A stretch of DNA of 23,160 nt from Cyanobium gracile_A (GTDB lineage: Bacteria > Cyanobacteriota > Cyanobacteriia > PCC-6307 > Cyanobiaceae): contig NZ_JAYGHY010000045.1 in NCBI RefSeq assembly GCF_034931305.1, positions 1 to 23,160 on the forward strand, read 5' to 3'. Below, in pieces: positions 6,062 through 13,816 of the stretch; the first letter of the stretch is position 1; each line of letters begins with the position of its first letter. Made by a program: the position numbers and the translations under genes. Under the pieces are notes generated by a model that saw nothing but the letters and a program-made list of their open reading frames with translations, ran no database searches and had not been told where the DNA came from.

Positions 6062-8533
6062 CTAGCGATGCCGCTCTGGGATCAGGAGTGAATAGGCAAG
6101 CAACTTCAGACGGTCGTTGACGACGAACCAAGCCAATGCATACACCCATACGAACAAGGCCCAACCCCAGCCCAATGGCGTCATGAACCATCCATACACC
6201 GCAATCAAAGTAGCCAGCAATTGCGTACCGCAGACGGCCAAAAGCAGTAGCCTCGCTGGGCGGATGGACCAGAATGGTCCTCGTGTGCGAGTAATAAAGA
6301 TGGTGAGATGTCCAGCCACGGAGAGCTTCAAGTACATCAGCGTCTGGAGGTGAGCCCGATCGAGCTGGAAGATTCGCTCCCCGAGATAGAAAAGTCCAAA
6401 GGCTGAAACGACCCCAATGAAGCCCAACGCTGTTGCGATTCCCATCACGGTGCGCATGTCCCATCGCTCTGGTTCGCTGCTGTAATGAACGTTGTCATAG
6501 GCAATAGACAAGATGGCCCCGTCATTCAGCAACGCCAGCATCACGATCATGACAGCGGTGACAGGATAGAAGTTGAACACCAGGATCGAAGCCGTCATGA
6601 ACAACAGCACACGCAACGTTTCTGCGATGCGATAGATCGCGTAGCTGTTCATCCGCTGGAAGATTTTGCGGCTCGTCTTGATGGCTTCAATGATCACGGA
6701 CAGTCCCGGCGCCATCAGCACGATGGAGGCCGCGCCGCGCGCCGCGTCCGTCGCGCCCGAAACGGCGATACCACAATCAGCTTGTTTCAGAGCCGGGGCA
6801 TCGTTGACACCATCACCCGTCATGCCGACGATGTGGCCGTGTCGCTGGAGGACCTCCACGATCTGAAACTTGTGCTCAGGGAACACCTGGGCAAATCCAT
6901 CCGCCTGCTCGATGGATGCGGCCAGTTGCTCCGTGTGATCGATTGAGGTGGTCGAGAACCCACTGGCATCAAGGATCGCGGAGCCCATCCCCAGCTTCTC
7001 GGCTGTTTCCCGGGCGATGGGCCATTGATCCCCTGTCACCATCAAGACCTTCACACCCATCTGGTGAGCGGTGGCGATCGTGGCTTTGGCCTCTTCGCGC
7101 GGAGGGTCGAACAGGGGCAAGACACCAACAAACTGCCAGTGGTGTTCGGCATCCGTGCGGGCGACACCCAGCGAGCGGAAGCCTCGTGCCGCAAATCCAC
7201 TGACAGCACGCTCAACGGCGTCGTTCACCTGGGCAGCATTGGCCGACATCGCCAGAATCACTTGCGGGGCGCCCTTGGTGACCTCGAACTCCACGCCATC
7301 CGAGCCCCTGACGGTGGCTGCGGTTCGCTTGTGCACCGGGTCGAAGGGCTGGAAATGAACCAACTGGTAGCCAGCAAGACTCTGGGAATCGTGGATGCAC
7401 GCGAGAACGGCCCGATCGATCGGATCCTTGTTGTCAGCTCGTGACGCCAGGGCCGCTGTGAAGATCACCAGGCCTGGACCGCTAGCGATGCTGGACGAAT
7501 GGAAACTCGACGCACCAACGCTGAAAGGATCGCCAAGGGTGAGAACGTTCTGGGTCAATGTGCCGGTTTTGTCCGAGCAGAGCACATCCACGCCTGCCAA
7601 TTCCTCGATGGCGGCCAACCGGGTCACGATCGCTCCCTTCTTCGTCAGCAGGCGCGCTCCCACCGCCATGGTCACAGAGAGCACCGTGGGCATCGCGACG
7701 GGTATCGCCGCAACGGTCAACACCAGGGCGAACTGAAGCGTGGTGAGCAGTGGATCGCCGCGCAGCAGCGACACTGTGATGATCACCGACACCAGGGCCA
7801 GCGCGAGCAGGATCAGGACGTTACCGATCTGCAGGACGGCTCGCTGAAAATGGCTGACGCTGTGAGCGGTCTGCACCAGTTCCGCTGTCCTGCCGAAGTA
7901 GGTGTTCGCTCCGGTGGCAAAGACCATCGCATCGATCTCACCCCGACGGATGATCGACCCCGAGAACACGGCTTCATCGCCTTGACGCGTGGCCGGCAAC
8001 GACTCCCCCGTCAGGGCAGACTGATCCACTTGCAGTGGGTCACCCTCCAGCAAGCGCACATCGGCCGGCACGATGTCGCCGAGGCGCAGATGGATGACGT
8101 CGCCCGGCACCAGTTCACGTGACGCCACGGTGGTCCAGAGTCCATCTCGCTTCACCTGTGCCGTTAGAGCCAACTTGGCTTTGAGTGCAGCGATGGCGTT
8201 CCCCGCCTGGTGCTCTTCCCAGAAGCCGATCACGGCATTGGCGAGAAGCAACAGCAGGATGATGGCGAAGTCCGGCCAGTGCTGGGCCAGGGCCGAAAGA
8301 ACCACGGCCGCTTCAATCATCCACGGGATAGGGCCCCAGAAGTAGGTCAGAAACTTCAGGATCCGATTCGTCTTCTTCTCGGGAATCTCGTTGGCACCGT
8401 ACTGGGACAAGCGGTGACATGCTTCGCTCTGGCTGAGGCCCGCCGGCGAAGAACTGAGCTTGGCCTGGAGTTGCTGCGCGTTCAGACTGTCGAACGCATC
8501 ACGGTGTCCATGCTGCGGGTGAGATGGGCTCAT
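6062..8533 (-). CDS. P3A-type proton-pumping P-type ATPase
   Basis: This 823-residue protein is predicted to export protons across the cytoplasmic membrane at the cost of ATP, like fungal and plant plasma-membrane H+-ATPases and their archaeal/bacterial relatives. Landmarks are TGES (175-178, actuator), PVAMP (278-282, M4), phosphorylation site D321 in DKTGTLT, KGAP (420-423, nucleotide domain) and TGDGVND (572-578). About ten membrane segments are visible. Residues critical for proton transport in plant pumps seem conserved: N99 in M2 (LLANAVIGFWEEHQAGNA), R641 in M5 and D671 in M6 (LALLNDGAILSIAYDN). The long C-terminal autoinhibitory R domain of plant enzymes is missing. A good ribosome-binding site GGGAG (8541-8545) lies 7 bases before the ATG. 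The DUF389 gene ends 52 bases upstream on the same strand, so the two are probably cotranscribed. Confidence 0.95.
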   Translation of the reverse strand: MSPSHPQHGHRDAFDSLNAQQLQAKLSSSPAGLSQSEACHRLSQYGANEIPEKKTNRILKFLTYFWGPIPWMIEAAVVLSALAQHWPDFAIILLLLLANAVIGFWEEHQAGNAIAALKAKLALTAQVKRDGLWTTVASRELVPGDVIHLRLGDIVPADVRLLEGDPLQVDQSALTGESLPATRQGDEAVFSGSIIRRGEIDAMVFATGANTYFGRTAELVQTAHSVSHFQRAVLQIGNVLILLALALVSVIITVSLLRGDPLLTTLQFALVLTVAAIPVAMPTVLSVTMAVGARLLTKKGAIVTRLAAIEELAGVDVLCSDKTGTLTQNVLTLGDPFSVGASSFHSSSIASGPGLVIFTAALASRADNKDPIDRAVLACIHDSQSLAGYQLVHFQPFDPVHKRTAATVRGSDGVEFEVTKGAPQVILAMSANAAQVNDAVERAVSGFAARGFRSLGVARTDAEHHWQFVGVLPLFDPPREEAKATIATAHQMGVKVLMVTGDQWPIARETAEKLGMGSAILDASGFSTTSIDHTEQLAASIEQADGFAQVFPEHKFQIVEVLQRHGHIVGMTGDGVNDAPALKQADCGIAVSGATDAARGAASIVLMAPGLSVIIEAIKTSRKIFQRMNSYAIYRIAETLRVLLFMTASILVFNFYPVTAVMIVMLALLNDGAILSIAYDNVHYSSEPERWDMRTVMGIATALGFIGVVSAFGLFYLGERIFQLDRAHLQTLMYLKLSVAGHLTIFITRTRGPFWSIRPARLLLLAVCGTQLLATLIAVYGWFMTPLGWGWALFVWVYALAWFVVNDRLKLLAYSLLIPERHR

Positions 8534-8585
8534 TGTCAGACTCCCGAGAGATGTTGCGATGCGTCTGCCGCTGAAGGCCAGCGGG

Positions 8586-9464
8586 TCAGTGTCTTCGGCT
8601 CAGGTGGGATAACATGGGGATCACTTCTACGGTTATATCCGCTTGGCAGGAGATTTTGGCCAGGAGATCTGAGGCGAATTGATCTGCCAGGGTCTCTGGC
8701 ATCGCGCCACCGAGGCGACAACACAATCTGACATCCACGACCACATCGCGCTCCCCCAAAAGGGTCACATCCACCGAGCTGCCGGTGGCGATGAAGTCAG
8801 ACTCCGAACCGAGGATACTTGCCACGAGGAAACGAAGATTCTTCTCAAGGTCAAGATGCCGGCGACGTACACCACTGATGGCCAGGATCGCGATGCTACC
8901 GACGCTATCGAGAGCCACGACGTTGAGCAACAACAGACAGACGGCATTCCAGCTGTGTTCTGGCTGTGCGAGCGCCCATCCGATGCCGATCACGGCCGCC
9001 GGTGGAATCGGCGAGATCGCCACCTGGACACCGATCACCACGTCGACCGCATGACCCCATGGGCGCTCCAGGGTGTGGGGGTGGGCGATCAGAGCCAGTG
9101 AGGCCGCCGCACCAGCTGAAACGGCAATCAGTGCGCTCAGGACCACATCCTTCAACGATGGCATCGCCCTGATCAGGATCTCTGGGGTGACGGCGATGTT
9201 CGGGACGTACATCCGCAACACAAACGTGATCAACGCCGAAACGCAAGCGCCGATCACCCCTGCCGCACTGTTGAGCAGCCGTCCGGCAGTTGCCATCTCC
9301 GTTGCGGCCACAACCATGGCGATGTAGCCGCCGGTCCTGGTTGAGCCCGCGATGGCCCGCTGCTCCAGCATCGTGTGGTAGTTGCGCACGCCCCAGGCAC
9401 CGATGCCGCTAACCGATTCCGCCTCTCTGGGAAGGAGTTCCTTGGCGATTTCCGGAACGGTCAT
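8586..9464 (-). CDS. DUF389 (TIGR00341-like) membrane protein
   Basis: The 292-residue protein resembles the DUF389 family of uncharacterised multispan membrane proteins. Hydrophobic segments cover about 46-62, 66-84, 105-126, 140-166 and 172-198. The family-like core is IGVQVAISPIPPAAVIGIGW (144-163), with LLLLNVVALDSVGSIAILAISG and the charged exit RRRHLDLEKN behind it. The first conserved membrane block is recognisable as LLNSAAGVIGA (63-73). A soluble alpha/beta tail of roughly 80 residues follows. AGGGAG-like bases (9476-9480) lie 11 bases before the ATG. It lies between a baeRF3 gene and a proton pump in one orientation. The family function is unknown; a transport or membrane-stress role is only suggested by context. 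Confidence 0.75.
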   Translation of the reverse strand: MTVPEIAKELLPREAESVSGIGAWGVRNYHTMLEQRAIAGSTRTGGYIAMVVAATEMATAGRLLNSAAGVIGACVSALITFVLRMYVPNIAVTPEILIRAMPSLKDVVLSALIAVSAGAAASLALIAHPHTLERPWGHAVDVVIGVQVAISPIPPAAVIGIGWALAQPEHSWNAVCLLLLNVVALDSVGSIAILAISGVRRRHLDLEKNLRFLVASILGSESDFIATGSSVDVTLLGERDVVVDVRLCCRLGGAMPETLADQFASDLLAKISCQADITVEVIPMLSHLSRRH

Positions 9465-9672
9465 GGCTGAATCGTCTCCCTGTAGTTCAGCAGCAAAGTG
9501 TTGAATCTTGAGGCAGCTTGCGTTGGTGCCAGCTTCCTCTCAGCAACTGCGGCTCAACATCGGAATGGCCAGTCCCATCGTTGAGAGCCGGGATCAACGC
9601 CGCCGGTGCACGACACTTTGCACACCTGCTGGTGCCATTGCCATGGACATCAGAGCTGATCGTAACGACGGG

Positions 9673-10872
9673 TCAATAGCGATAAATGGCAGCAATTCCT
9701 GTTTTCGTTGGTATCCTCTCAGCGGGGACAATCACAACTTCGGCACCCTTCTTCAGAGCTGTCCGGCCTAAGTCGTCGAGCATGTCGTCAACCTCTGGGT
9801 TTGACAGTTTGTCCAACTGGATGTCGCCTGATGCGACACTGATGCGGCCAAGACGTTCCCACTGCGCTTCGATCAGCAGTTTGGCGACACGTCCGTCCAT
9901 CACCGCCGTCGCGACCTGTTCCAGATCATCGTCGCCGAGTCCTGCGGATCTTGCGTTACCAAACTCTTCAACCAGTGCGGCCAGGCGCGCCCGGTAGTTT
10001 GGTTCCATCAATGTCCAGGCAAGCTGGCAGAGCTCTTCGGTTGATGAGAGGTCGTCAGGATAGAGATCGATACTTTCCTTGATCAGAAATGGATTCTGGC
10101 TGACTTCATGAAAGCGATGATGATGCTCTGGCAGGGCCGCGAGGATCAGCGGCAGGCCGGATGGTCGGGAGTGCTCTTCCAGAACGGCGCCGTCAACCGC
10201 GCGGAAGAAGCGCTCTGCGTCGATCTCCACTTCAGGCCGTCTGCCGCCATGGCCGTGATGCATCGGCGAGCGCCCGACGCCGACACCTCCGTAGGAAGCG
10301 ACGGTCTGGTGCGGCTCGCTGACGTCTTCCCCCAGCGCATCCACCAACGTGCGAGGGACACCGGGAGCCAGATCAATCTCGTCAAGAACATCACGGTTGC
10401 CCTCAAACAGCTTGATCTCCTTAAGGCTCACGGCGAGAACCTGATAGCGATCAGCGGACTGAAGGATGCGCATCAGGGGTTTGACATGAAAGCTGTCGGC
10501 AACAACGGCCAGTTCACCGACCTGTCGCTGGAGCTTGTACACCCGAAACAGGCCCTTGCCTCCCAGTACGGCCAAGCCATCAAGGGTATGGGCCCAGAAG
10601 TCGCTGTCACCAGCCAAGGCCAGAAATGGTTCCAGCAATGGTTCCAGCAATGGCCGTATTTCGCTCTCCTGGAATTGCTTGCGCAGCGACGCTTCCAGCT
10701 GCTTTACAAGATTCCCAAACCGTATCGGATCCTGGAGATTCTCTGGGTGGCACCGATGCGTTGACTGATAAAGCGAAAGACAGGGGGGATCACAACTGTC
10801 CAGAAGCCCATCGGCAAAGTCCTTCTCAGGCCTGTTCACAATCTTGCTCCTCAGTGAAATCATGTCCGTCAT
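9673..10872 (-). CDS. baeRF3-family protein (bacterial release-factor-like)
   Basis: The protein matches my memory of baeRF family 3, bacterial relatives of archaeo-eukaryotic release factor eRF1/Pelota domains, proposed to act on ribosomes under stress. Family-like blocks, numbered from the ATG at 10872, are CLSLYQSTHR (31-40), DSDFWAHTLDGLAVL (about 89-103), VVADSFHVKPLM (123-134), YQVLAVSLKEIKLFEG (about 143-158), HHGHGG (205-210) and the C-terminal EVVIVPAERIPTKTGIAAIYRY. About 400 residues is family-typical. I prefer the ATG at 10872, which has GGGGCG 8 bases upstream. An upstream GTG at 10962 would add 30 residues without family resemblance, and an ATG at 10863 is also possible. It heads the run to DUF389 and the proton pump, after a 208-base gap in which I see no gene. 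Confidence 0.8.
   Translation of the reverse strand: MTDMISLRSKIVNRPEKDFADGLLDSCDPPCLSLYQSTHRCHPENLQDPIRFGNLVKQLEASLRKQFQESEIRPLLEPLLEPFLALAGDSDFWAHTLDGLAVLGGKGLFRVYKLQRQVGELAVVADSFHVKPLMRILQSADRYQVLAVSLKEIKLFEGNRDVLDEIDLAPGVPRTLVDALGEDVSEPHQTVASYGGVGVGRSPMHHGHGGRRPEVEIDAERFFRAVDGAVLEEHSRPSGLPLILAALPEHHHRFHEVSQNPFLIKESIDLYPDDLSSTEELCQLAWTLMEPNYRARLAALVEEFGNARSAGLGDDDLEQVATAVMDGRVAKLLIEAQWERLGRISVASGDIQLDKLSNPEVDDMLDDLGRTALKKGAEVVIVPAERIPTKTGIAAIYRY
10625..10653. repeat. 12-bp tandem repeat inside the baeRF3 gene
   Basis: The unit AATGGTTCCAGC occurs twice in direct tandem (10625-10636 and 10637-10648), followed by 5 bases of a third copy. On the coding strand it produces the duplicated tetrapeptide LLEP-LLEP. 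It is an in-frame slippage-type duplication that keeps the reading frame. Confidence 0.85.
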
Positions 10873-10922
10873 CGAATCGACGCCCCAGACTGCGATCCGG
10901 GCACCAATCTCGCCTAACCATT

Positions 10923-10953
10923 GTCTAGTTAAATCCCCAGAAGATGGCGTCAA
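10923..10953 (-). promoter_or_regulatory. Weak candidate promoter for the baeRF3 operon
   Basis: On the minus strand a TTGACG box (10948-10953) is followed 19 bases later by TAGACA (10923-10928). The -35 match is good, but the -10 match is poor and the spacer is long. If real, transcription would start near 10915. That is downstream of the GTG at 10962 and upstream of the ATG at 10872, which would favour the shorter protein. Confidence 0.2.
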
Positions 10954-10962
10954 TGACTTCAC

Positions 10963-11330
10963 ATACTGTAGGACGTCCTGCTCTTTGCGAGGTCAGAAAT
11001 GATCCGCGTTGTGCAGCAGGTCTGCAGTGAATTGCATCGGTCATTAGCGATGACCTGTCAGCACTTGCAGACGCTATCGATGAGCCTTAGATGGTGCGCT
11101 GCATGCTTCGGCACTCTCCCCTCAAGGACATCAACAGCCCGACGGCGCTGCGCAGGGCTCCGCTTCGGCGGCAGGGCTGCTTCGATGGAGGAGCCACGGC
11201 TGATCCACCTCTGGATCGTGGTCACGATGAGAACGCCCATGGGCACCGCTGACCACCACCGCCGGCTGCTTCCCCCCTGCCGCAGGGCTACGGCCACAGC
11301 GACGCCAATGCCGCCCGGTCTGGGCAGGCC
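10963..11330. other. Divergent intergenic region
   Basis: This stretch separates the minus-strand baeRF3 gene from the plus-strand lipoprotein gene. I see no convincing gene in it. It must hold the promoters of both units. Base composition rises from moderate near 10963 to GC-rich near 11330, so the compositional boundary of the 5.1-11 kb block probably falls here. Confidence 0.5.
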
Positions 11331-12563
11331 ATGAAAGGTGCGCTGGCGAGCCTGCTGCTGACGCTGCCCCTCACCCTGCTGTCCGCCTGCGGCCTCCGTT
11401 CCAACGAGTTGAGCGGAACGGCCTATCTCGCCATCAGCGTCGAAGGCGACCAGCCGCTGACCGCGGCGATCCTGCAGGAGGAAGTGCTGCAGGCGCAGAC
11501 GATCGTCGAGGCCTTTCGTCAGCTGCACCCGCACGTGGCGATCGAGACGAACCTGTTTCGCGAAAGCGAGTTCATCGACGAGGTGCGCCGCCGCCAGGCC
11601 GCGGGCCTCGGGCCTGATCTGATGCTGGTGGCGGGCTCCACCGCCCACACCCTGGTGGAGGCCCAGCTGGCCAGGAGCATCGACATTCCCAAGGCCACAC
11701 GTCACCAGGTGGACCCTGATTCCCTCGAGCGACTGGAGATCCCGCCCCGGGCTCTGGCCGGTCTGCCGATTCTGAGGCGACCGCAGCTCGCCTGTTTCAA
11801 CCGCAGCCGGGTGGCCACCAGCCCCACCACCACGATCGACCTGATCAACCAGGCCCGCGGGGGGCTGCGCGTGGGACTGGCGGTGGAATCGCGAAGCCTG
11901 TTCTGGAGTGCCGGCCCCCTGGGGGCTGATCGGGCGATCATCGCCGCCGCCGCCGGCCGCCCCCTGGCCGCCGCCGAACGCCAGGGGCTGCAGCGTTGGC
12001 TGGAGTGGCTCTCCGCCGCCAACTTCAACCAGCAGATCTTCATCGAGCCCGACCAGGAATCACTGGTTCAAGGTCTGCTGGAGCGGCGCCTGGATTGGAT
12101 CCCCTGCAACAGCGGCAACCTCAGCCGGCTGCGTCAGACCCTGGGGACCAGCCTCGGGGTGAGCGACCTTCCCGGCGGCCCCTACGGACCGCCCACCCCG
12201 ATCACAAGGCTGCGGGTGCTGGCCTTCGGCAGGGGCTCCACCGCCCGGCAACGGCGCGTGGCGGAAGCCTTGGCTGTGTTTTCGCTGAACCCCTGGATCC
12301 AGAACACCCTCACCACCGACAACCAGGACATGCTTCCCACCAATCGCTTTGTGCCGCCCTCCGTGCTGCACACCCCCGTGCTCAAGGCGATGCAACGGTC
12401 CGTCCAACAGGCCGACGCCACCGATGACATCTCCAGGCTTCTGCCCGCCGGTGACCCCCGCGACCATGCCCTCAGTCGCCTCGTGACCGCCGTGGCCTTC
12501 GGTGAGTTGACCGCGACGGACGCCACCGAAGCCGTGGTCCGGGCCCTGGCTCCGCTGCCATGA
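11331..12563 (+). CDS. Solute-binding-protein-type lipoprotein
   Basis: The 410-residue product has a lipoprotein signal (MKGALASLLLTLPLTLLSAC) with lipidated C20 in LSAC. The mature part resembles family 1 extracellular solute-binding proteins of ABC sugar importers: IVEAFRQLHPHVAIETN, then FIDEVRRRQAAGLGPDLMLV, and later EALAVFSLNPWIQNTLTTDNQDMLPTNRFV. These are the usual lobe-1 start, the ligand-lobe strand and the C-terminal helical region. No permease or ATPase genes are adjacent. Instead the stop codon overlaps the start of an MscS channel gene as ATGA, so the two are translationally coupled. A sensor or accessory function for the channel is inferred; orphan sugar/osmolyte binding is the alternative. 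Confidence 0.8.
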   Translation: MKGALASLLLTLPLTLLSACGLRSNELSGTAYLAISVEGDQPLTAAILQEEVLQAQTIVEAFRQLHPHVAIETNLFRESEFIDEVRRRQAAGLGPDLMLVAGSTAHTLVEAQLARSIDIPKATRHQVDPDSLERLEIPPRALAGLPILRRPQLACFNRSRVATSPTTTIDLINQARGGLRVGLAVESRSLFWSAGPLGADRAIIAAAAGRPLAAAERQGLQRWLEWLSAANFNQQIFIEPDQESLVQGLLERRLDWIPCNSGNLSRLRQTLGTSLGVSDLPGGPYGPPTPITRLRVLAFGRGSTARQRRVAEALAVFSLNPWIQNTLTTDNQDMLPTNRFVPPSVLHTPVLKAMQRSVQQADATDDISRLLPAGDPRDHALSRLVTAVAFGELTATDATEAVVRALAPLP

Positions 12564-13816
12564 ACGACCTGCTCGGTCAGATCATGGGCTGGTTGCCGAT
12601 GCTGGGTCGGCCCCAGATCCTCGTCCAGCTGGCTCTGGTGGCGCTTGCCGTGGCCTGCTGTCACCTGATGGCCCGCCGCTTCGCGCCCGTCGCCGTGTCC
12701 TGGACGCTTGAACTCGGCACCACGGCGGTGGTGGGCGGCCTGGGCTGCGGGCTGCTGGCCATCGCCCGGCAACCGATGGCGCTGGCCGTCCTGCTGCTCA
12801 CCGTTCTGGCCAGCCTGCAGGTTTCGGAGCTGCTGCTGACGTGGGGCGAGCGCTGGCTGCCCGAGGATCAGATTCAGCCCCTGCGTTATCTGCTGATCCG
12901 TCCGTTCCTGTTCGGCGGGCTGCTCTGGTCCCTGATCGAACTGCTGGACACCCGCGCCGAACTGGCCCTGATCCCCCTGGGGCGATGGATGGGGGCGAAT
13001 GTCAATGTCGGCGACCTGACGCGGCTGGTGGTGGTCCTCTATCTGCTGATGGTCTCCTCGGGGCCACCCTCGATCGGGGTGGCCTGGCTGCTCAAACGGA
13101 TCTTCGCCCTCGACCGGGTGAGTGTGCGGGCCATGGGGTTGATGGTGCGCTACGCAGTGATCACCCTCGGCACCGTGGCCGTGATGGAGACGGTCGGCTT
13201 CAACAGCACCGCCATGCTGGCCGTCGCCGGGGGGCTGTCGGTGGGCCTCGGCTTCGGCGTCAAGGAGGTCTTCGGCAATTTCGTCAGCGGTCTTTGGTTG
13301 CTGTTCGAAGGCTCGCTGCGGCCCGGGGACATCGTCTCGATCGATGGCGACTTCTGCGAAGTGCGGCGGCTGGGTCTGCGGGCGGCCCGGCTGTGGCGCG
13401 ACCGGGACAATGCGGAGCTCGTGATCCCCAACCAGACCTTCTTCAACAGCAGCACCGTGGAGTTCGGTGTGGGCCGCACCCGCTTTCACACACAGATCGC
13501 CCTCAGCGTCGATGCCAACCAGCCCATCGGCACCATCCTGGGCCTGCTGGAGGAGATCGCCGCCGCGGTGCCGGGGGTGGATACGCACCGGCCCCCGACG
13601 GCCTACCTGGACGGGATGGGGGACTGCGGGGCCGACTACGTGCTGAAGTTCTGGATTGCCAGTCCGTTCCAGAACCGCAGCATCTGCAGCGCCGTCGTGC
13701 AGGCGGTGGTGGAGCGGTTCCAGGCCATGGGCATCGAGCTGCCCTACCCCCACATCGTGATCGAGCGTTCCCCCGTCCAGCCGATCGCTGCGCCCACCGA
13801 TCAGCCCAGCGACTGA
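12560..13816 (+). CDS. MscS-family mechanosensitive channel
   Basis: MscS channels open under membrane tension and release solutes on hypo-osmotic shock. The 418-residue protein has several N-terminal membrane segments (about 17-37, 50-68, 72-93, 110-130, 153-176, 195-215). The pore helix and signature lie at about 215-260 (AMLAVAGGLSVGLGFGVKEV, FGNFVSGLWLLFEGSLRPGD). The cytosolic beta domain follows (NAELVIPNQTFFNSSTVEF) and then the alpha/beta vestibule ending GIELPYPHIVIE. The extra N-terminal helices place it with the larger MscS-like proteins. Its ATG overlaps the stop of the lipoprotein gene. Its 3' end overlaps the convergent DUF2252 gene by 16 bases. Confidence 0.93.
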   Translation: MNDLLGQIMGWLPMLGRPQILVQLALVALAVACCHLMARRFAPVAVSWTLELGTTAVVGGLGCGLLAIARQPMALAVLLLTVLASLQVSELLLTWGERWLPEDQIQPLRYLLIRPFLFGGLLWSLIELLDTRAELALIPLGRWMGANVNVGDLTRLVVVLYLLMVSSGPPSIGVAWLLKRIFALDRVSVRAMGLMVRYAVITLGTVAVMETVGFNSTAMLAVAGGLSVGLGFGVKEVFGNFVSGLWLLFEGSLRPGDIVSIDGDFCEVRRLGLRAARLWRDRDNAELVIPNQTFFNSSTVEFGVGRTRFHTQIALSVDANQPIGTILGLLEEIAAAVPGVDTHRPPTAYLDGMGDCGADYVLKFWIASPFQNRSICSAVVQAVVERFQAMGIELPYPHIVIERSPVQPIAAPTDQPSD

